From Nostocales cyanobacterium HT-58-2 (GTDB lineage Bacteria; Cyanobacteriota; Cyanobacteriia; Cyanobacteriales; Nostocaceae), in contig CP019636.1 of NCBI GenBank assembly GCA_002163975.1, positions 1,117,001 to 1,181,000 on the forward strand: a stretch of 64,000 nt of DNA. Reading direction: 5' to 3'. Below the pieces are notes generated by a model that saw only the letters and a program-made list of their open reading frames with translations, searched no databases and was not told the DNA's origin. A program made the position numbers and the translations under genes. Shown here in pieces: positions 9,026 through 17,550 of the stretch. The first letter of the stretch is position 1. Each line of letters begins with the position of its first letter.

Positions 9026-10774
9026 GTGAAATGCGATTTTAGCAGCAATCTAAACACAGAAGTTATTCCTCAAATCTTTAAAAGTAGAATTATGAATCTT
9101 AAAAACAACAAATTGAAAAAAAATAACTGGCATGAGTATCTCATTCCACTACTTGCAACTCTAACGCTTTTGATTTTATGCATTATCATTTCTTCCAAAA
9201 GATTTTTCTGGTTCGACGAACTCATTTCTTACTACGTGCTTAACGACCGTTCATTTTCTCATATGATGGTCGCTTTTCATGACAAACTTAATAACACTCC
9301 ACCTTTATATTTTATTTTGGGATGGGTTTGGGCAAAAGTATTTGGTTCAACAGAGTTATCACTTCGGCTATTTTCTTCCTTGGGAATGTGCATAGCCTTT
9401 GTTACTGCTTGGATAACATTACGTCGTGCTTATGCCTTCTGGCCTGCTTCTGTCGGAACTTTAGCAGTATTTTGTACTTCAGAGTTGTTTATACATCAGA
9501 ATTCTGAGGCACGTATGTATGGATTATTTCTTGCCCTATGCTCATTAGGACTATTTCAATTTGATGTGATTAATAGAAGCTTCAAATGCTCGAAGAATAA
9601 AATTTGGTTAAATGCTTGTATTCATGCTGCGATTGTTCAAACTCATTTGTTTGGTATCTTCTACAGTGGAGCAATTCTTTTGAGTTTCATAAGTCGAGAT
9701 AAATATTTTAATATTTTTCGACCCAAAATTTATCTATCCATAATTTTAAGTTGGCTTTCACTTATTCTCTATATTCCTTCTTTCCTTAACCAGGCTGATG
9801 CCGGAAAACCTCGTACTTGGATTCCCATTCCTAGCCTAGCAGATTTGATCAATCTAGTTAATAATAATACTGGTTCCCAATCATTTTCTAATGCTGTTCC
9901 ATCATTGTTTAATATAATTATCCTGTTTTTGATTGTAATTTCCAGTTTACTATTTATCTCTAGAGCTAAATTACAGCCGAACTTTCAAGATATTCATGCG
10001 CCAATATCTCTGCTAATCTTCGCCTACTTTTTTTTAGCAATTCCATTTGGAATTTGGATTATTTCTCTGACTATCAAGCCTATATTTGTAGCTAGATATA
10101 TGATGCCTAGTATGCTAGGTTTGTCAATTATTTTAGCTTATTTCTGTTCAGTTATTATTTCTTTAGGTCAGAGTTCTAAGAAAATAAATCTCAAGTTTTT
10201 AAATTTTGGCTCTTTATGGATAACACCTCAATCAATTCTCTTATCAGCCCTGATGGCAATTCTATTACTTACTCCAATTTTCTATGCAATCACTATTTCA
10301 CCAGAACAATTTCCTGGAATTAATGATAATAAATATGGTTTTAAAAACTTGCCTATTGTTGCTCAACCTTCTAATGATTTTATCCAAAGATCCCACTACT
10401 CTCCAGAGCGGCAGAGATACTTTTTTATTTTAGATTGGCAATCTGCTTTAGATAGAAGAAGTGGGTTATTGCCAACACAGATCTACAAAGTTATGGATGC
10501 TTTTAAACGTAATTATCCTGAAGTTTTTGAGCAAAATGTTAGACAAAGCAAAGATTTTCTTAAGACTTACAAGCGTTTTTTAGTTTTAGATTCTTTAGAA
10601 GAAAAAAAGTGCACATTAGACCGCACCATTAAAGATTTAGATTGTCCCCAGTGGTTAAACACAAGAATTCTCAACAATCCTGATTATAAAGTAACTTATT
10701 TAGGTCAAATTGATGACAGAAAAATATTAGGTACTATTGACAGCAAAAAATTATTACTAGTAGAAAAGAAATAA
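9026..10774 (+). CDS. GT39/ArnT-like membrane glycosyltransferase (GT-C fold)
   Basis: A 582-residue polytopic membrane protein with roughly 10-12 hydrophobic helices between residues 35 and 450 and a C-terminal soluble region of about 130 residues. The first extracytoplasmic loop has RFFWFDELISYY; the acidic DE pair is the GT-C signature that binds the polyprenyl-phosphate sugar donor. The enzyme should use a flipped lipid-linked sugar, matching the GtrA and GT2 genes upstream. The frame opens at a GTG at 9026, but an ATG at 9092 just before the first helix is equally plausible. Confidence 0.7.
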   Translation: MKCDFSSNLNTEVIPQIFKSRIMNLKNNKLKKNNWHEYLIPLLATLTLLILCIIISSKRFFWFDELISYYVLNDRSFSHMMVAFHDKLNNTPPLYFILGWVWAKVFGSTELSLRLFSSLGMCIAFVTAWITLRRAYAFWPASVGTLAVFCTSELFIHQNSEARMYGLFLALCSLGLFQFDVINRSFKCSKNKIWLNACIHAAIVQTHLFGIFYSGAILLSFISRDKYFNIFRPKIYLSIILSWLSLILYIPSFLNQADAGKPRTWIPIPSLADLINLVNNNTGSQSFSNAVPSLFNIIILFLIVISSLLFISRAKLQPNFQDIHAPISLLIFAYFFLAIPFGIWIISLTIKPIFVARYMMPSMLGLSIILAYFCSVIISLGQSSKKINLKFLNFGSLWITPQSILLSALMAILLLTPIFYAITISPEQFPGINDNKYGFKNLPIVAQPSNDFIQRSHYSPERQRYFFILDWQSALDRRSGLLPTQIYKVMDAFKRNYPEVFEQNVRQSKDFLKTYKRFLVLDSLEEKKCTLDRTIKDLDCPQWLNTRILNNPDYKVTYLGQIDDRKILGTIDSKKLLLVEKK

Positions 10775-10795
10775 TATTGCACTGTTATAACTTAG

Positions 10796-10909
10796 GTTAT
10801 CTCCTCAAATCTCCAAGAACAAATAATTACTGAGATTTTACACGGTAACTTGGATGTCACTAGTAATCTTCCTGCTAGTCTCACTCCTTCTACCTTACAT
10901 TGCAAATAA
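10796..10909 (+). pseudogene. C-terminal relic of a second DHA2 MFS exporter
   Basis: One frame reads NLQEQIITEILHGN and NLPASLTPSTLH before a stop. This aligns with HLQNQLIAEVLQNG and NLPANIAPLALR near the C-terminus of the intact exporter at 3543-5111. Only the last ~35 codons remain, with a stop directly upstream. The similarity was found by eye within this window and indicates an ancestral duplication of the exporter and later deletion. Confidence 0.6.
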
Positions 10910-11008
10910 ATAAAAGAGGCATATAGTTCTACCTCTTCTTATACCTCTTCCACATATCAAAATTAGGTTTGTAAAACATCTAAATTCTTAAAAGAGAGGA
11001 ATACAAAA

Positions 11009-13192
11009 ATGAGTGAATTTAAAACGACTATCTCACTACTTACACCTGCTAGCGATATCATTTTTGCCAGTTCTTTAAATTATGAAGCTGCTTTTGGTCG
11101 TAGGGGAAGTGATACTTTTTATGGTGCAGTTTCTAATTCAAGTAACAATCAATCACAAAACATTGATTTTTGGTTTGGGGACATATTTGACAACTCTCCA
11201 GAAGAATACGAAATTGTCCTTAGTATTGAGCAAGGTAACCCATTACTAATTCTAGACAGGGACATCCCATCAGTAGGAGCAGACAGATTTATTCTCGGAG
11301 ATGAATATCAGCCTTATTATACAAATAGCGGTAGTTCAGATGCCTTATTAACGACAGACTTTCTGGGTTTGAACGAGTACGTCGTCATCTATGATTTCAG
11401 CCCCACTCAAGATACCATCTTTCTCAACGGTTCAGCAGAAGACTATCGATTGGTAGACATTAATGGATTAAAGGTTGAAGGAGTAGAACAACTTTTTTAT
11501 GGCAAGGCTATCTTTTCGGTACAACAAGGATTACCTGACCTCGTTGCTTATGTGATTTCTAAACCAGAAGTAAAGTTAGATTTCAAGGACGAATATTTCC
11601 AGTTTGTTGGTAAAGAATCACCAAAAAAACCAGAGTACAAGGAGATTGTTCAGTTTGGAACTACAGGTACTGACTTCAGTACTGCTGCTGCTACAGATGC
11701 ATCTGGGAATGTTTATGTTACAGGATATACCACAGGCTCACTAGAAGGAACTGCTAATGGTTCTTCGGATATTTGGGTGACAAAATTTGACAACAATGGT
11801 AATAGGTTGTGGGGTAAGCAATTTGGTACTTCCACTTATGATGAGGCTTATTCTGTTGTTACAGACAAAGAAGGTAACTTTTATTTAGCAGGAGCCACTG
11901 ATGGTAACCTATTTTCATCTAAACAATCAGATGAACTTGAAGTTTGGGTGGCTAAATATGATAGTAATGGTAAACAATTGTGGGGTAAGCAGTTTGGTAC
12001 TGAAGTGACTGACGGTTATTCTAGTAACTCCTCTGGTCTGGATGTAGATCAAGCAGGCAATGTTTACTTATCGGGCTTATCAATTAAAGAAAATACAAGA
12101 AGAGACATCTTAAATTTTCCGATTCAAGACGATTCTTGGATAATTAAATTCGATAAAGATGGGAACCAGCAGTGGTTTACACAGCTTGGAAAAAATACGC
12201 CGTTGGGGAACTTTGTTTTTGATGAAACTTATGATGTGACTGTTGATAAGGATGGCAATACCTACGCTGTTGGATGGACTCAAGGTTTACTTCAAGAGTC
12301 AGACCCATCTCGTCCTCTTTTGAAGTACGATGCTTGGCTGACAAAGGTAAACCCAAAGGGTGAGGTTGAGTGGATTCAACAGTTTAGCAGTAAAAATCAA
12401 GGTCTTGAAGTTGCATGGGCTGTTGACGCTGATAGCATGGGCAATATCTACGTTACGGGATGGACTTCTGGCGATTTAGGCACACAAATAAGCGAGACTA
12501 ATAAATTAGAATCTAACGATATCTGGCTGGCTAAATTTCACCCAGATGGAACTCAAGAGTGGATTAAACAGTTCGGCACATCTGGTGACGATGGTAGTTT
12601 CTTAGCTGACATAGAAATTGATGCCAAAGATAACATTTATCTGACAGGATATTCTAACAACAGTTCAAACAAAGACAATCATAAACAAACTTTTAATGCC
12701 TTTGTAGCAAAGTTCGATACTAGTGGCACAAACCAGTGGATTCAACAGTTGGGTAGTGAATCAAAACTTACTTACGCTACAGGTCTGGCTACTGACGATA
12801 CTGGCAAGCTTTTCGTGACAGGATTTACTGATGCGTCTTTAGGGACTAGCAATACTGGAGCTAATGGCTTATATGGGGATGCTTGGCTAGCTATTCTTGA
12901 TGCAGAAAAAGGAAATCTGCAATTTACTGGTCTTGCCCAAGATGTCCTTGACATTAACAATTCTAGCTCCTCCACTGTTGATATAACTAATAATATTGAG
13001 ACTAATGAGCCATTGTCCGGTAGTGATAATATTACTGACCCAAGAGTAGAGTTCGATAAGAACTTTAATCCATTTAGCTATGGGCAACTTTCTTCTAAGC
13101 TTGGCGACATATTTAGCCCTGATAGCCAAAACTCTTTTGCTTCAGTTTTATCTGAGGGAGTAGCTAATGGTAACACTGCCTTCCTTTACTAA
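11009..13192 (+). CDS. SBBP-repeat beta-propeller protein
   Basis: A 727-residue acidic protein. From about residue 210 to 640 it carries about seven repeats of the type DxxGNVYVTGYTxG...DxWVxKFDxxGNxxWxxQFG, the SBBP beta-propeller repeat. Residues 1-200 contain a GRRGSDTFYG segment reminiscent of RTX/type I-secreted proteins of cyanobacteria, and no Sec signal peptide is seen. An AAGAGAGGA ribosome-binding site precedes the ATG. It is probably an extracellular or surface-attached binding protein; the ligand is unknown. It is the last gene of the glycan cluster before the insertion scar and may not belong to the pathway. Confidence 0.7.
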   Translation: MSEFKTTISLLTPASDIIFASSLNYEAAFGRRGSDTFYGAVSNSSNNQSQNIDFWFGDIFDNSPEEYEIVLSIEQGNPLLILDRDIPSVGADRFILGDEYQPYYTNSGSSDALLTTDFLGLNEYVVIYDFSPTQDTIFLNGSAEDYRLVDINGLKVEGVEQLFYGKAIFSVQQGLPDLVAYVISKPEVKLDFKDEYFQFVGKESPKKPEYKEIVQFGTTGTDFSTAAATDASGNVYVTGYTTGSLEGTANGSSDIWVTKFDNNGNRLWGKQFGTSTYDEAYSVVTDKEGNFYLAGATDGNLFSSKQSDELEVWVAKYDSNGKQLWGKQFGTEVTDGYSSNSSGLDVDQAGNVYLSGLSIKENTRRDILNFPIQDDSWIIKFDKDGNQQWFTQLGKNTPLGNFVFDETYDVTVDKDGNTYAVGWTQGLLQESDPSRPLLKYDAWLTKVNPKGEVEWIQQFSSKNQGLEVAWAVDADSMGNIYVTGWTSGDLGTQISETNKLESNDIWLAKFHPDGTQEWIKQFGTSGDDGSFLADIEIDAKDNIYLTGYSNNSSNKDNHKQTFNAFVAKFDTSGTNQWIQQLGSESKLTYATGLATDDTGKLFVTGFTDASLGTSNTGANGLYGDAWLAILDAEKGNLQFTGLAQDVLDINNSSSSTVDITNNIETNEPLSGSDNITDPRVEFDKNFNPFSYGQLSSKLGDIFSPDSQNSFASVLSEGVANGNTAFLY

Positions 13193-13412
13193 GAGGATGT
13201 TTGAAAAGTTGGGCTTGTTGTAAAAAAGCTCTCTGAGTATACGCTGTCAATACATAGTAGACAGCACCGAGAGAGCGGCATGAGTAAAGCATACCCCAGC
13301 AATCTGACGCGGGACCAATATGAATTGCTAAGCGACCTAATTCCAGAAGCTAAAAGAGGTGGTCGGGTCGTCCGCGTGAAGTCGATATGTGGGAAGTCCT
13401 CAATGCCAACTT
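13193..13412 (+). pseudogene. IS5-family transposase remnant (left end and N-terminus)
   Basis: An ATG at 13280 opens MSKAYPSNLTRDQYELLSDL and continues IPEAKRGGR, typical of the DUF4096-type N-terminus of IS5-family transposases. A 5-bp tandem duplication (GGTCG GGTCG) then shifts the frame; PREVDMWEVLNA follows in another frame. The catalytic DDE region is missing. The GAGGATGTTTGAAAAG at the start is probably the element's terminal sequence. Confidence 0.6.
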
Positions 13413-13507
13413 AAAGCTTTGGGTAAATCTATACAGTGCTGTTTGTGTGCGTGGTTCGTAAGCGCCATCAGCTTTGCCTGAAAGCAATCCTAAAGCGCTC
13501 AACCTAG

Positions 13508-13559
13508 TTTAAATTTGCTGCGCAAGCTCTTTGTTTGAATTTGCTGCGCAAGCTCTTTG
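13508..13559. repeat. 26-bp tandem duplication
   Basis: Two adjacent 26-bp copies beginning TTTAAATTTGCTG and TTTGAATTTGCTG differ by one base. They sit in the scar between the IS5 remnant and the truncated TnpB. No gene is recognisable between 13413 and 13587. Confidence 0.7.
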
Positions 13560-13587
13560 TCCTGATACAGAGAGTTGAAATCCAGAA

Positions 13588-14343
13588 TTGTGCTGCTTAG
13601 ATAAATTTGCGGCAACTAGTGACGGCGAACTGATTGGACGACCTCGGTTTCTTAAGCATCTGCATCGCAAGCTGAAATTGCTGCAACGCAGGCTTAAGAA
13701 TAAGCAAAAAGGGTCAAACAATCGTCACAAACTCAACCGCAAAATTGCCCGACTTCATCAACGTATTTCAGATACTCGCAAAGATTGGCATTTCAAACTT
13801 GCTCATCAGCTTTGTGATGATGTTGGAATGGTGTTTGTTGAAGACATTGATTTCCGCACTTGGGCAAAGGGGATGTTGGGGAAACATACTCTTGATGCTG
13901 GATTTGGGCAGTTTGTCTCCATTTTGCAATGGGTGTGCTGGAAACGAGGTGTGTATTTCGATAAAGTGGACAAAGACTACACCTCACAAGCGTGTCCGCA
14001 ATGCGATACACACACAGGAAAAAAAGAACTCAAAGACAGAATTCATTCTTGTCAGTCATGCGGTTACACGACTCACCGAGATGTGGCAGCCGCACAAGTG
14101 ATCCGCAACAGGGGGGTCAACGCGCTGGGACGCAGCGTGGAACAAAATGCCTGTGGAGACGGTCTGACGGGGACTGGCAACAGTCTAGTTAAGAGTCGAA
14201 GAAGCAGCGAAGTTGGGTGGAGAGGCACGGCTTCAGTCTGCCTCGTAACATCCTTTGAGAATCACCCTGGCTTTAGCCCGGTGAGTACGTCAAGAAATAT
14301 TCTGATTAACCCCTCCAATTGGCGAATGAGTTCGAGGCAATGA
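13588..14343 (+). pseudogene. tnpB: 5'-truncated TnpB (IS200/IS605 OrfB)
   Basis: Only the C-terminal ~215 residues of a ~400-residue TnpB remain. The reading frame joins at LDKFAATSDGE, so the N-terminal WED/REC part and the first RuvC Asp (the GIDxGL strand) are lost. The second RuvC acid is in VFVEDIDF, the zinc finger is CPQC...CQSC and the third acid is in THRDVAAA. A protein lacking the first RuvC residue should not cut DNA. The final ~50 codons read beyond the normal TnpB end through the element's terminus. It overlaps the 3' end of the convergent lysin-like gene. Confidence 0.75.
14263..14283 (+). repeat. IS200/IS605-type right-end hairpin
   Basis: The imperfect hairpin CACCCTGGC-TTTA-GCCCGGTG is followed by GAGTACGTCAA, resembling the subterminal hairpin and cleavage site of the IS605 family. 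It marks the probable right boundary of the truncated TnpB element near 14294. Confidence 0.5.
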
Positions 14344-14917
14344 TAGCCGTATCAAACACTGTATTCCCAGACCCACGGAGAATGGGCATAAACTTATTGT
14401 AGTGAGTTGACGCATGGCGACCAACCATGCATCCGGCTGACCAGTGCCCCACTTTCTTGGGTGGTGGAGCATCTGGGCTGTCTCCTGTGGTGTGTTGATT
14501 CACACAAAAATCGTCACCCGTATCTTGGCGATCGCCCGGTCGTATCCCATCTTCGTTGTTGTCTCGGAATCCGGTAATTGTTCCACATTGCACAAGTGCT
14601 AATTGATTGTAGTGATATCCAAATTGCCATGCATCAAGGAACTGAATATCATTAGCAATCCTAAATGCACCTTTAGGGTTCATTCGGTTTTGGGTGTAAT
14701 AAGCTCCAGGTTCGCACGTTGCTTCACAGGATAACAAGACTTCGCCTGTATCTCTTACCAAAATTCTCACATCATCCCACTCATCTAACCTACCTTCTAA
14801 AGGGTTCCAAGTGTCTGGGTTGGCATCTTCTAAATAAACGATATTAATAGCCTTAATTCTCCAATTTTTAAAGCGCATATATCGAATAAGTTTTTTCCCT
14901 TGCTCTAAAGTACTCAT
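14306..14917 (-). CDS. Putative phage lysin with L,D-transpeptidase/YkuD-like Cys motif
   Basis: A 203-residue soluble protein. The C-terminal half has NQHTTGD followed about 20 residues later by VGHWSAGCMVGR, the H...S-x-G-C arrangement of YkuD-like L,D-transpeptidases and of phage cell-wall hydrolases related to them. The sequence is Trp- and Gly-rich and lacks a signal peptide, as expected for an endolysin released through a holin. It follows two small membrane-protein genes in the same - strand block, the usual lysis-cassette arrangement. The assignment rests on a short motif. It could instead be a structural or virion-associated peptidoglycan enzyme. Confidence 0.45.
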   Translation of the reverse strand: MSTLEQGKKLIRYMRFKNWRIKAINIVYLEDANPDTWNPLEGRLDEWDDVRILVRDTGEVLLSCEATCEPGAYYTQNRMNPKGAFRIANDIQFLDAWQFGYHYNQLALVQCGTITGFRDNNEDGIRPGDRQDTGDDFCVNQHTTGDSPDAPPPKKVGHWSAGCMVGRHASTHYNKFMPILRGSGNTVFDTAIIASNSFANWRG

Positions 14918-14918
14918 A

Positions 14919-15488
14919 TTATTCCTTATCTAATTTTTCTATTTTTTCTTCTAACTTACTTAACCTAAGCCCGTATTCCGCATCTCTACCAAGAAGCGCC
15001 ACGGCTGCGGCGACTTCGTATAATTTGTCTTCGATAAACATGAATTTTCGCAAAGCACCAGGATGAATCTCGGATTTGATATGCATTCCGAATTCTAAAT
15101 TTAAAGCATAAATATCTTGTGCTACTTTATCTAATTTCTCCTCAATCTTTTCTAAGTCTGCTTTCCCCTCATTTATTTCTCTAATTATCTCCTCTTTAAT
15201 TGCGTGCTGTTTTGTGTCTCTGGCGCCTTCGTCCGCCATTTGAATTTGCTTGAACGCGAAATATCCAGAGATTGCAGCAAGCAACAAACCACTGATAGCG
15301 ATAATGTCAAATGTGCCTGCAAAATGAGGAATACGTGCTTGAAATTTGAATCCTGTTTGTAACAGGATTTGATTAATACAAATTGCTAAAAAATTGAGGC
15401 TTGTTGCTAGTAATAGTACTCCTCTGTAAGTAACTTCATTTTCGCGATAAAGTCGGTCTAACTGCCTCCTCATCGAAATCATCTCCAA
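14919..15488 (-). CDS. Small membrane protein with two TM helices and coiled coil (holin/spanin-like candidate)
   Basis: A 189-residue protein. Two hydrophobic helices lie at about residues 22-45 and 60-82, followed by a charged coiled coil (KADLEKIEEKLDKVAQDI) and a second helical stretch. It ends immediately before the lysin-like gene and overlaps the 3' end of the FHA gene by about 50 bp, so the three are co-translated. No family was recognised. Its position suggests a lysis or membrane-anchoring role in the phage module. Confidence 0.5.
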   Translation of the reverse strand: MEMISMRRQLDRLYRENEVTYRGVLLLATSLNFLAICINQILLQTGFKFQARIPHFAGTFDIIAISGLLLAAISGYFAFKQIQMADEGARDTKQHAIKEEIIREINEGKADLEKIEEKLDKVAQDIYALNLEFGMHIKSEIHPGALRKFMFIEDKLYEVAAAVALLGRDAEYGLRLSKLEEKIEKLDKE

Positions 15489-15900
15489 AACCAGCTACAG
15501 CGATCCGCATCCGCTCCTCCAGCAAATTAACTCCTTGGGTTTGATGCTCTTCTTCTTCAATGCCTGATTCAACATTAAATATGGCTTGAGGATATATTTG
15601 ATTTTCAGAAAAAGTGATAATATCCCCAGAGTTTAAAACTGCTTTATAAACTCTTCTACTGTTAATATAAATACCCTGTGTGCTGGTGTCTCGCATAGGA
15701 ACACCATCCCAAATGCTATAAAAATAATTTTCGTGTCTATCTTTATTCAGAATCAGAGTGCAGTGCCAGCGTGATATAAATTGTTTTTGTAATAGGATGT
15801 CGCAGCTAGAGTGTCTGCCAATTACATATTTTTGAGAATTAAGATTAATAATTTTTTCTTGATTGTAATCTGATAATAGAAGGTAAAAGTTATTCTTCAT
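15436..15900 (-). CDS. FHA-domain protein
   Basis: A 154-residue protein. Residues about 25-105 form an FHA phosphothreonine-binding domain: GRHSSCDI, then FISRWHC and a GIYINSRRV strand, with the conserved G-R, S, R-H and N positions present. It lacks a kinase or other catalytic region; the C-terminal 40 residues are acidic. FHA proteins are unusual in tailed-phage late operons. It may recognise a phosphorylated host protein or be a captured host gene. It overlaps both neighbours in the - strand operon. Confidence 0.75.
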   Translation of the reverse strand: MKNNFYLLLSDYNQEKIINLNSQKYVIGRHSSCDILLQKQFISRWHCTLILNKDRHENYFYSIWDGVPMRDTSTQGIYINSRRVYKAVLNSGDIITFSENQIYPQAIFNVESGIEEEEHQTQGVNLLEERMRIAVAGFGDDFDEEAVRPTLSRK

Positions 15901-16114
15901 CTTTTTTGGTTCCGTCAGTAGGCGATGGTAGCCAGTAGGCGATGGTTGAACTTATGCCCCCCCAGTACAGCGCTTCATTAGAAGGGTTGTTTTTGAGCAA
16001 TTGGAAGCTACAAAAGCCCATAAGAAAGCTACTAAATATAAGTTGGGCTGCAAGCTTTACCGTACTCTGGGAAATAACGTTAGTAGAAATCATTGTGATC
16101 TGCATTCTTGACAT
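15890..16114 (-). CDS. Small membrane protein (holin candidate)
   Basis: A 74-residue protein with two short hydrophobic helices (AAQLIFSSFLMGFCSFQLL and EALYWGGISSTIAYWL) and a short acidic/lysine-rich tail (GTKKDEE). Size and topology fit a class II holin, and it lies upstream of the lysin-like gene in the same operon. It overlaps the FHA gene start by 11 bp. No specific family recognised. Confidence 0.45.
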   Translation of the reverse strand: MSRMQITMISTNVISQSTVKLAAQLIFSSFLMGFCSFQLLKNNPSNEALYWGGISSTIAYWLPSPTDGTKKDEE

Positions 16115-16123
16115 AAGAAAATG

Positions 16124-16147
16124 TTATCCTAAGCGCATTTAGGATAA
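16124..16147 (-). terminator. Hairpin between portal and small membrane gene
   Basis: A perfect 9-bp stem, TTATCCTAA/TTAGGATAA, with a 6-nt loop lies 51 bp downstream of the portal stop on the - strand. It is followed on that strand by CATTTTCTT, so it could be a weak intrinsic terminator or processing hairpin. Confidence 0.4.
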
Positions 16148-16197
16148 GAATGCTACAAATACTGAACCTCAGACAGAGGTGGACTTAAACCACTGTA

Positions 16198-17550
16198 TTA
16201 ATACTGTTCATTGACTTGCTGCTCTTGCTGTGCCAGCAGTTTTGCTATTTGTTGTTGATCGAAAATCTCTTTGGGTAGAGGTGATAATCCCAAGTCCTCA
16301 CGCAATCGATTGATTGCCTCTAAATCATTAGCATCTATCGGTCCATTCGTCATTGCCATGATAAGGTTGCTAACCCTGGTTGATGCCAGTGCTGGATCTA
16401 AGAACTTTTGGGATTTGAATTCACCAAGATTGCTTTCAAATTTCCTACCAAAGTTTGCGAGCAACAACGGACGAACAACCTTCTCTAAAAGCTCATCGCG
16501 CAAGCTTTGGATGATCGCCTCAATTTGATTATCTAAAATCAGTCTGTGTCCTGCATTTACACCAGTATTCCCGATTCCCGACGCTGTATCGTCGAAGATG
16601 GTGCTAGGTACACCATAGCAATAGAAAATAATTTTTTGGTAGTGGATGAGGGTGATATTGAAGAAGTTTTCTCCTCCGTTTGCGGGAATGCTTGTTACCC
16701 GGTTTTCGAGATCGGTTCCAAAAACCGAGCCATTTTCAATTTGTTGAGCTGCACTCACCGCAGCTGTAAGCGCTGGCTCAGTCTTAGGCGAGCCATCAGC
16801 ATTGTATCTTTGGTTTCCAGCGCGATCACGTGCTGGTACAGTTTTCTCGGATGGGGCTTGAATTACTGTCGTCCCTGTCGCTTGCTTCTTAGCCGCAATG
16901 CTCCAGGCTTTGTACATTTGCTGGCGCGCTCGATAGAAGGGAAGAGCGCGAGCTGCTTGGGGGTCCCCTCTGGGGTCGTCGGGTTCGTCGATGCTGGGGC
17001 TGTAAACGTGGACAACTTTGCTGTAGGGGATTGCAAAGGGTTTTCCCCCATTCGGGGTGTACACAAGCCGGTCCACCTTCCCCTTACTTCCAGCGAAGTT
17101 GTAACGACTCGGGGTAAGCAAATTTATGCGTTTTAGCCGCCACTCTTGACGAATTCCAGATGTTTTCTTTTCCCAGACTATCTCCCCGCAGCATCGCCCC
17201 AATGCGTAAGCTTGCCGCACAATTTTCCCTACCACATCGGTGAGGCTGCCGCGCATACTATCAAAATTACCCCGTATCCATTCTTGAATAGTTTTTTCTC
17301 CGGAGGCTGTAGGGTAGGGATTTGGATCGCTGTGGTAGTAGTCCCCAAATGTGGTTGCTGCCCGCAGTGCTTTGAGTTCAACCGCTACCCGGTTAATCGG
17401 GCACCAGCGAAGCATCTTTGTCAAGTCATCCAGAGTATACTGGTCGTCGGGAATATTTACCTTTGATAGCTCCTGAATCTGTTCCGCGTAGAGTTCATCA
17501 AGATCAGGAGCTAGACTGGCTGTTATCGGTAGTTCCGGCGTAGCGACCAT
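16198..17550 (-). CDS. Phage portal protein (DUF935-like)
   Basis: A 450-residue protein. Diagnostic segments include WCPINRVAVELKALRA, RQAYALGRCCGEIVWE, the Asp/Pro-rich SIDEPDDPRGDP loop, IHYQKIIFYCYGVPSTIF and HRLILDNQIEAIIQSL, the organisation of Mu/DUF935-type portals. Portals form the dodecameric ring through which DNA enters the capsid. The initiator ATG abuts the ATG of the + strand MuF gene head to head at CATATG, so the two starts share no spacer. In intact phages portal and MuF are co-directional; the divergent order here points to an inversion. Confidence 0.8.
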   Translation of the reverse strand: MVATPELPITASLAPDLDELYAEQIQELSKVNIPDDQYTLDDLTKMLRWCPINRVAVELKALRAATTFGDYYHSDPNPYPTASGEKTIQEWIRGNFDSMRGSLTDVVGKIVRQAYALGRCCGEIVWEKKTSGIRQEWRLKRINLLTPSRYNFAGSKGKVDRLVYTPNGGKPFAIPYSKVVHVYSPSIDEPDDPRGDPQAARALPFYRARQQMYKAWSIAAKKQATGTTVIQAPSEKTVPARDRAGNQRYNADGSPKTEPALTAAVSAAQQIENGSVFGTDLENRVTSIPANGGENFFNITLIHYQKIIFYCYGVPSTIFDDTASGIGNTGVNAGHRLILDNQIEAIIQSLRDELLEKVVRPLLLANFGRKFESNLGEFKSQKFLDPALASTRVSNLIMAMTNGPIDANDLEAINRLREDLGLSPLPKEIFDQQQIAKLLAQQEQQVNEQY

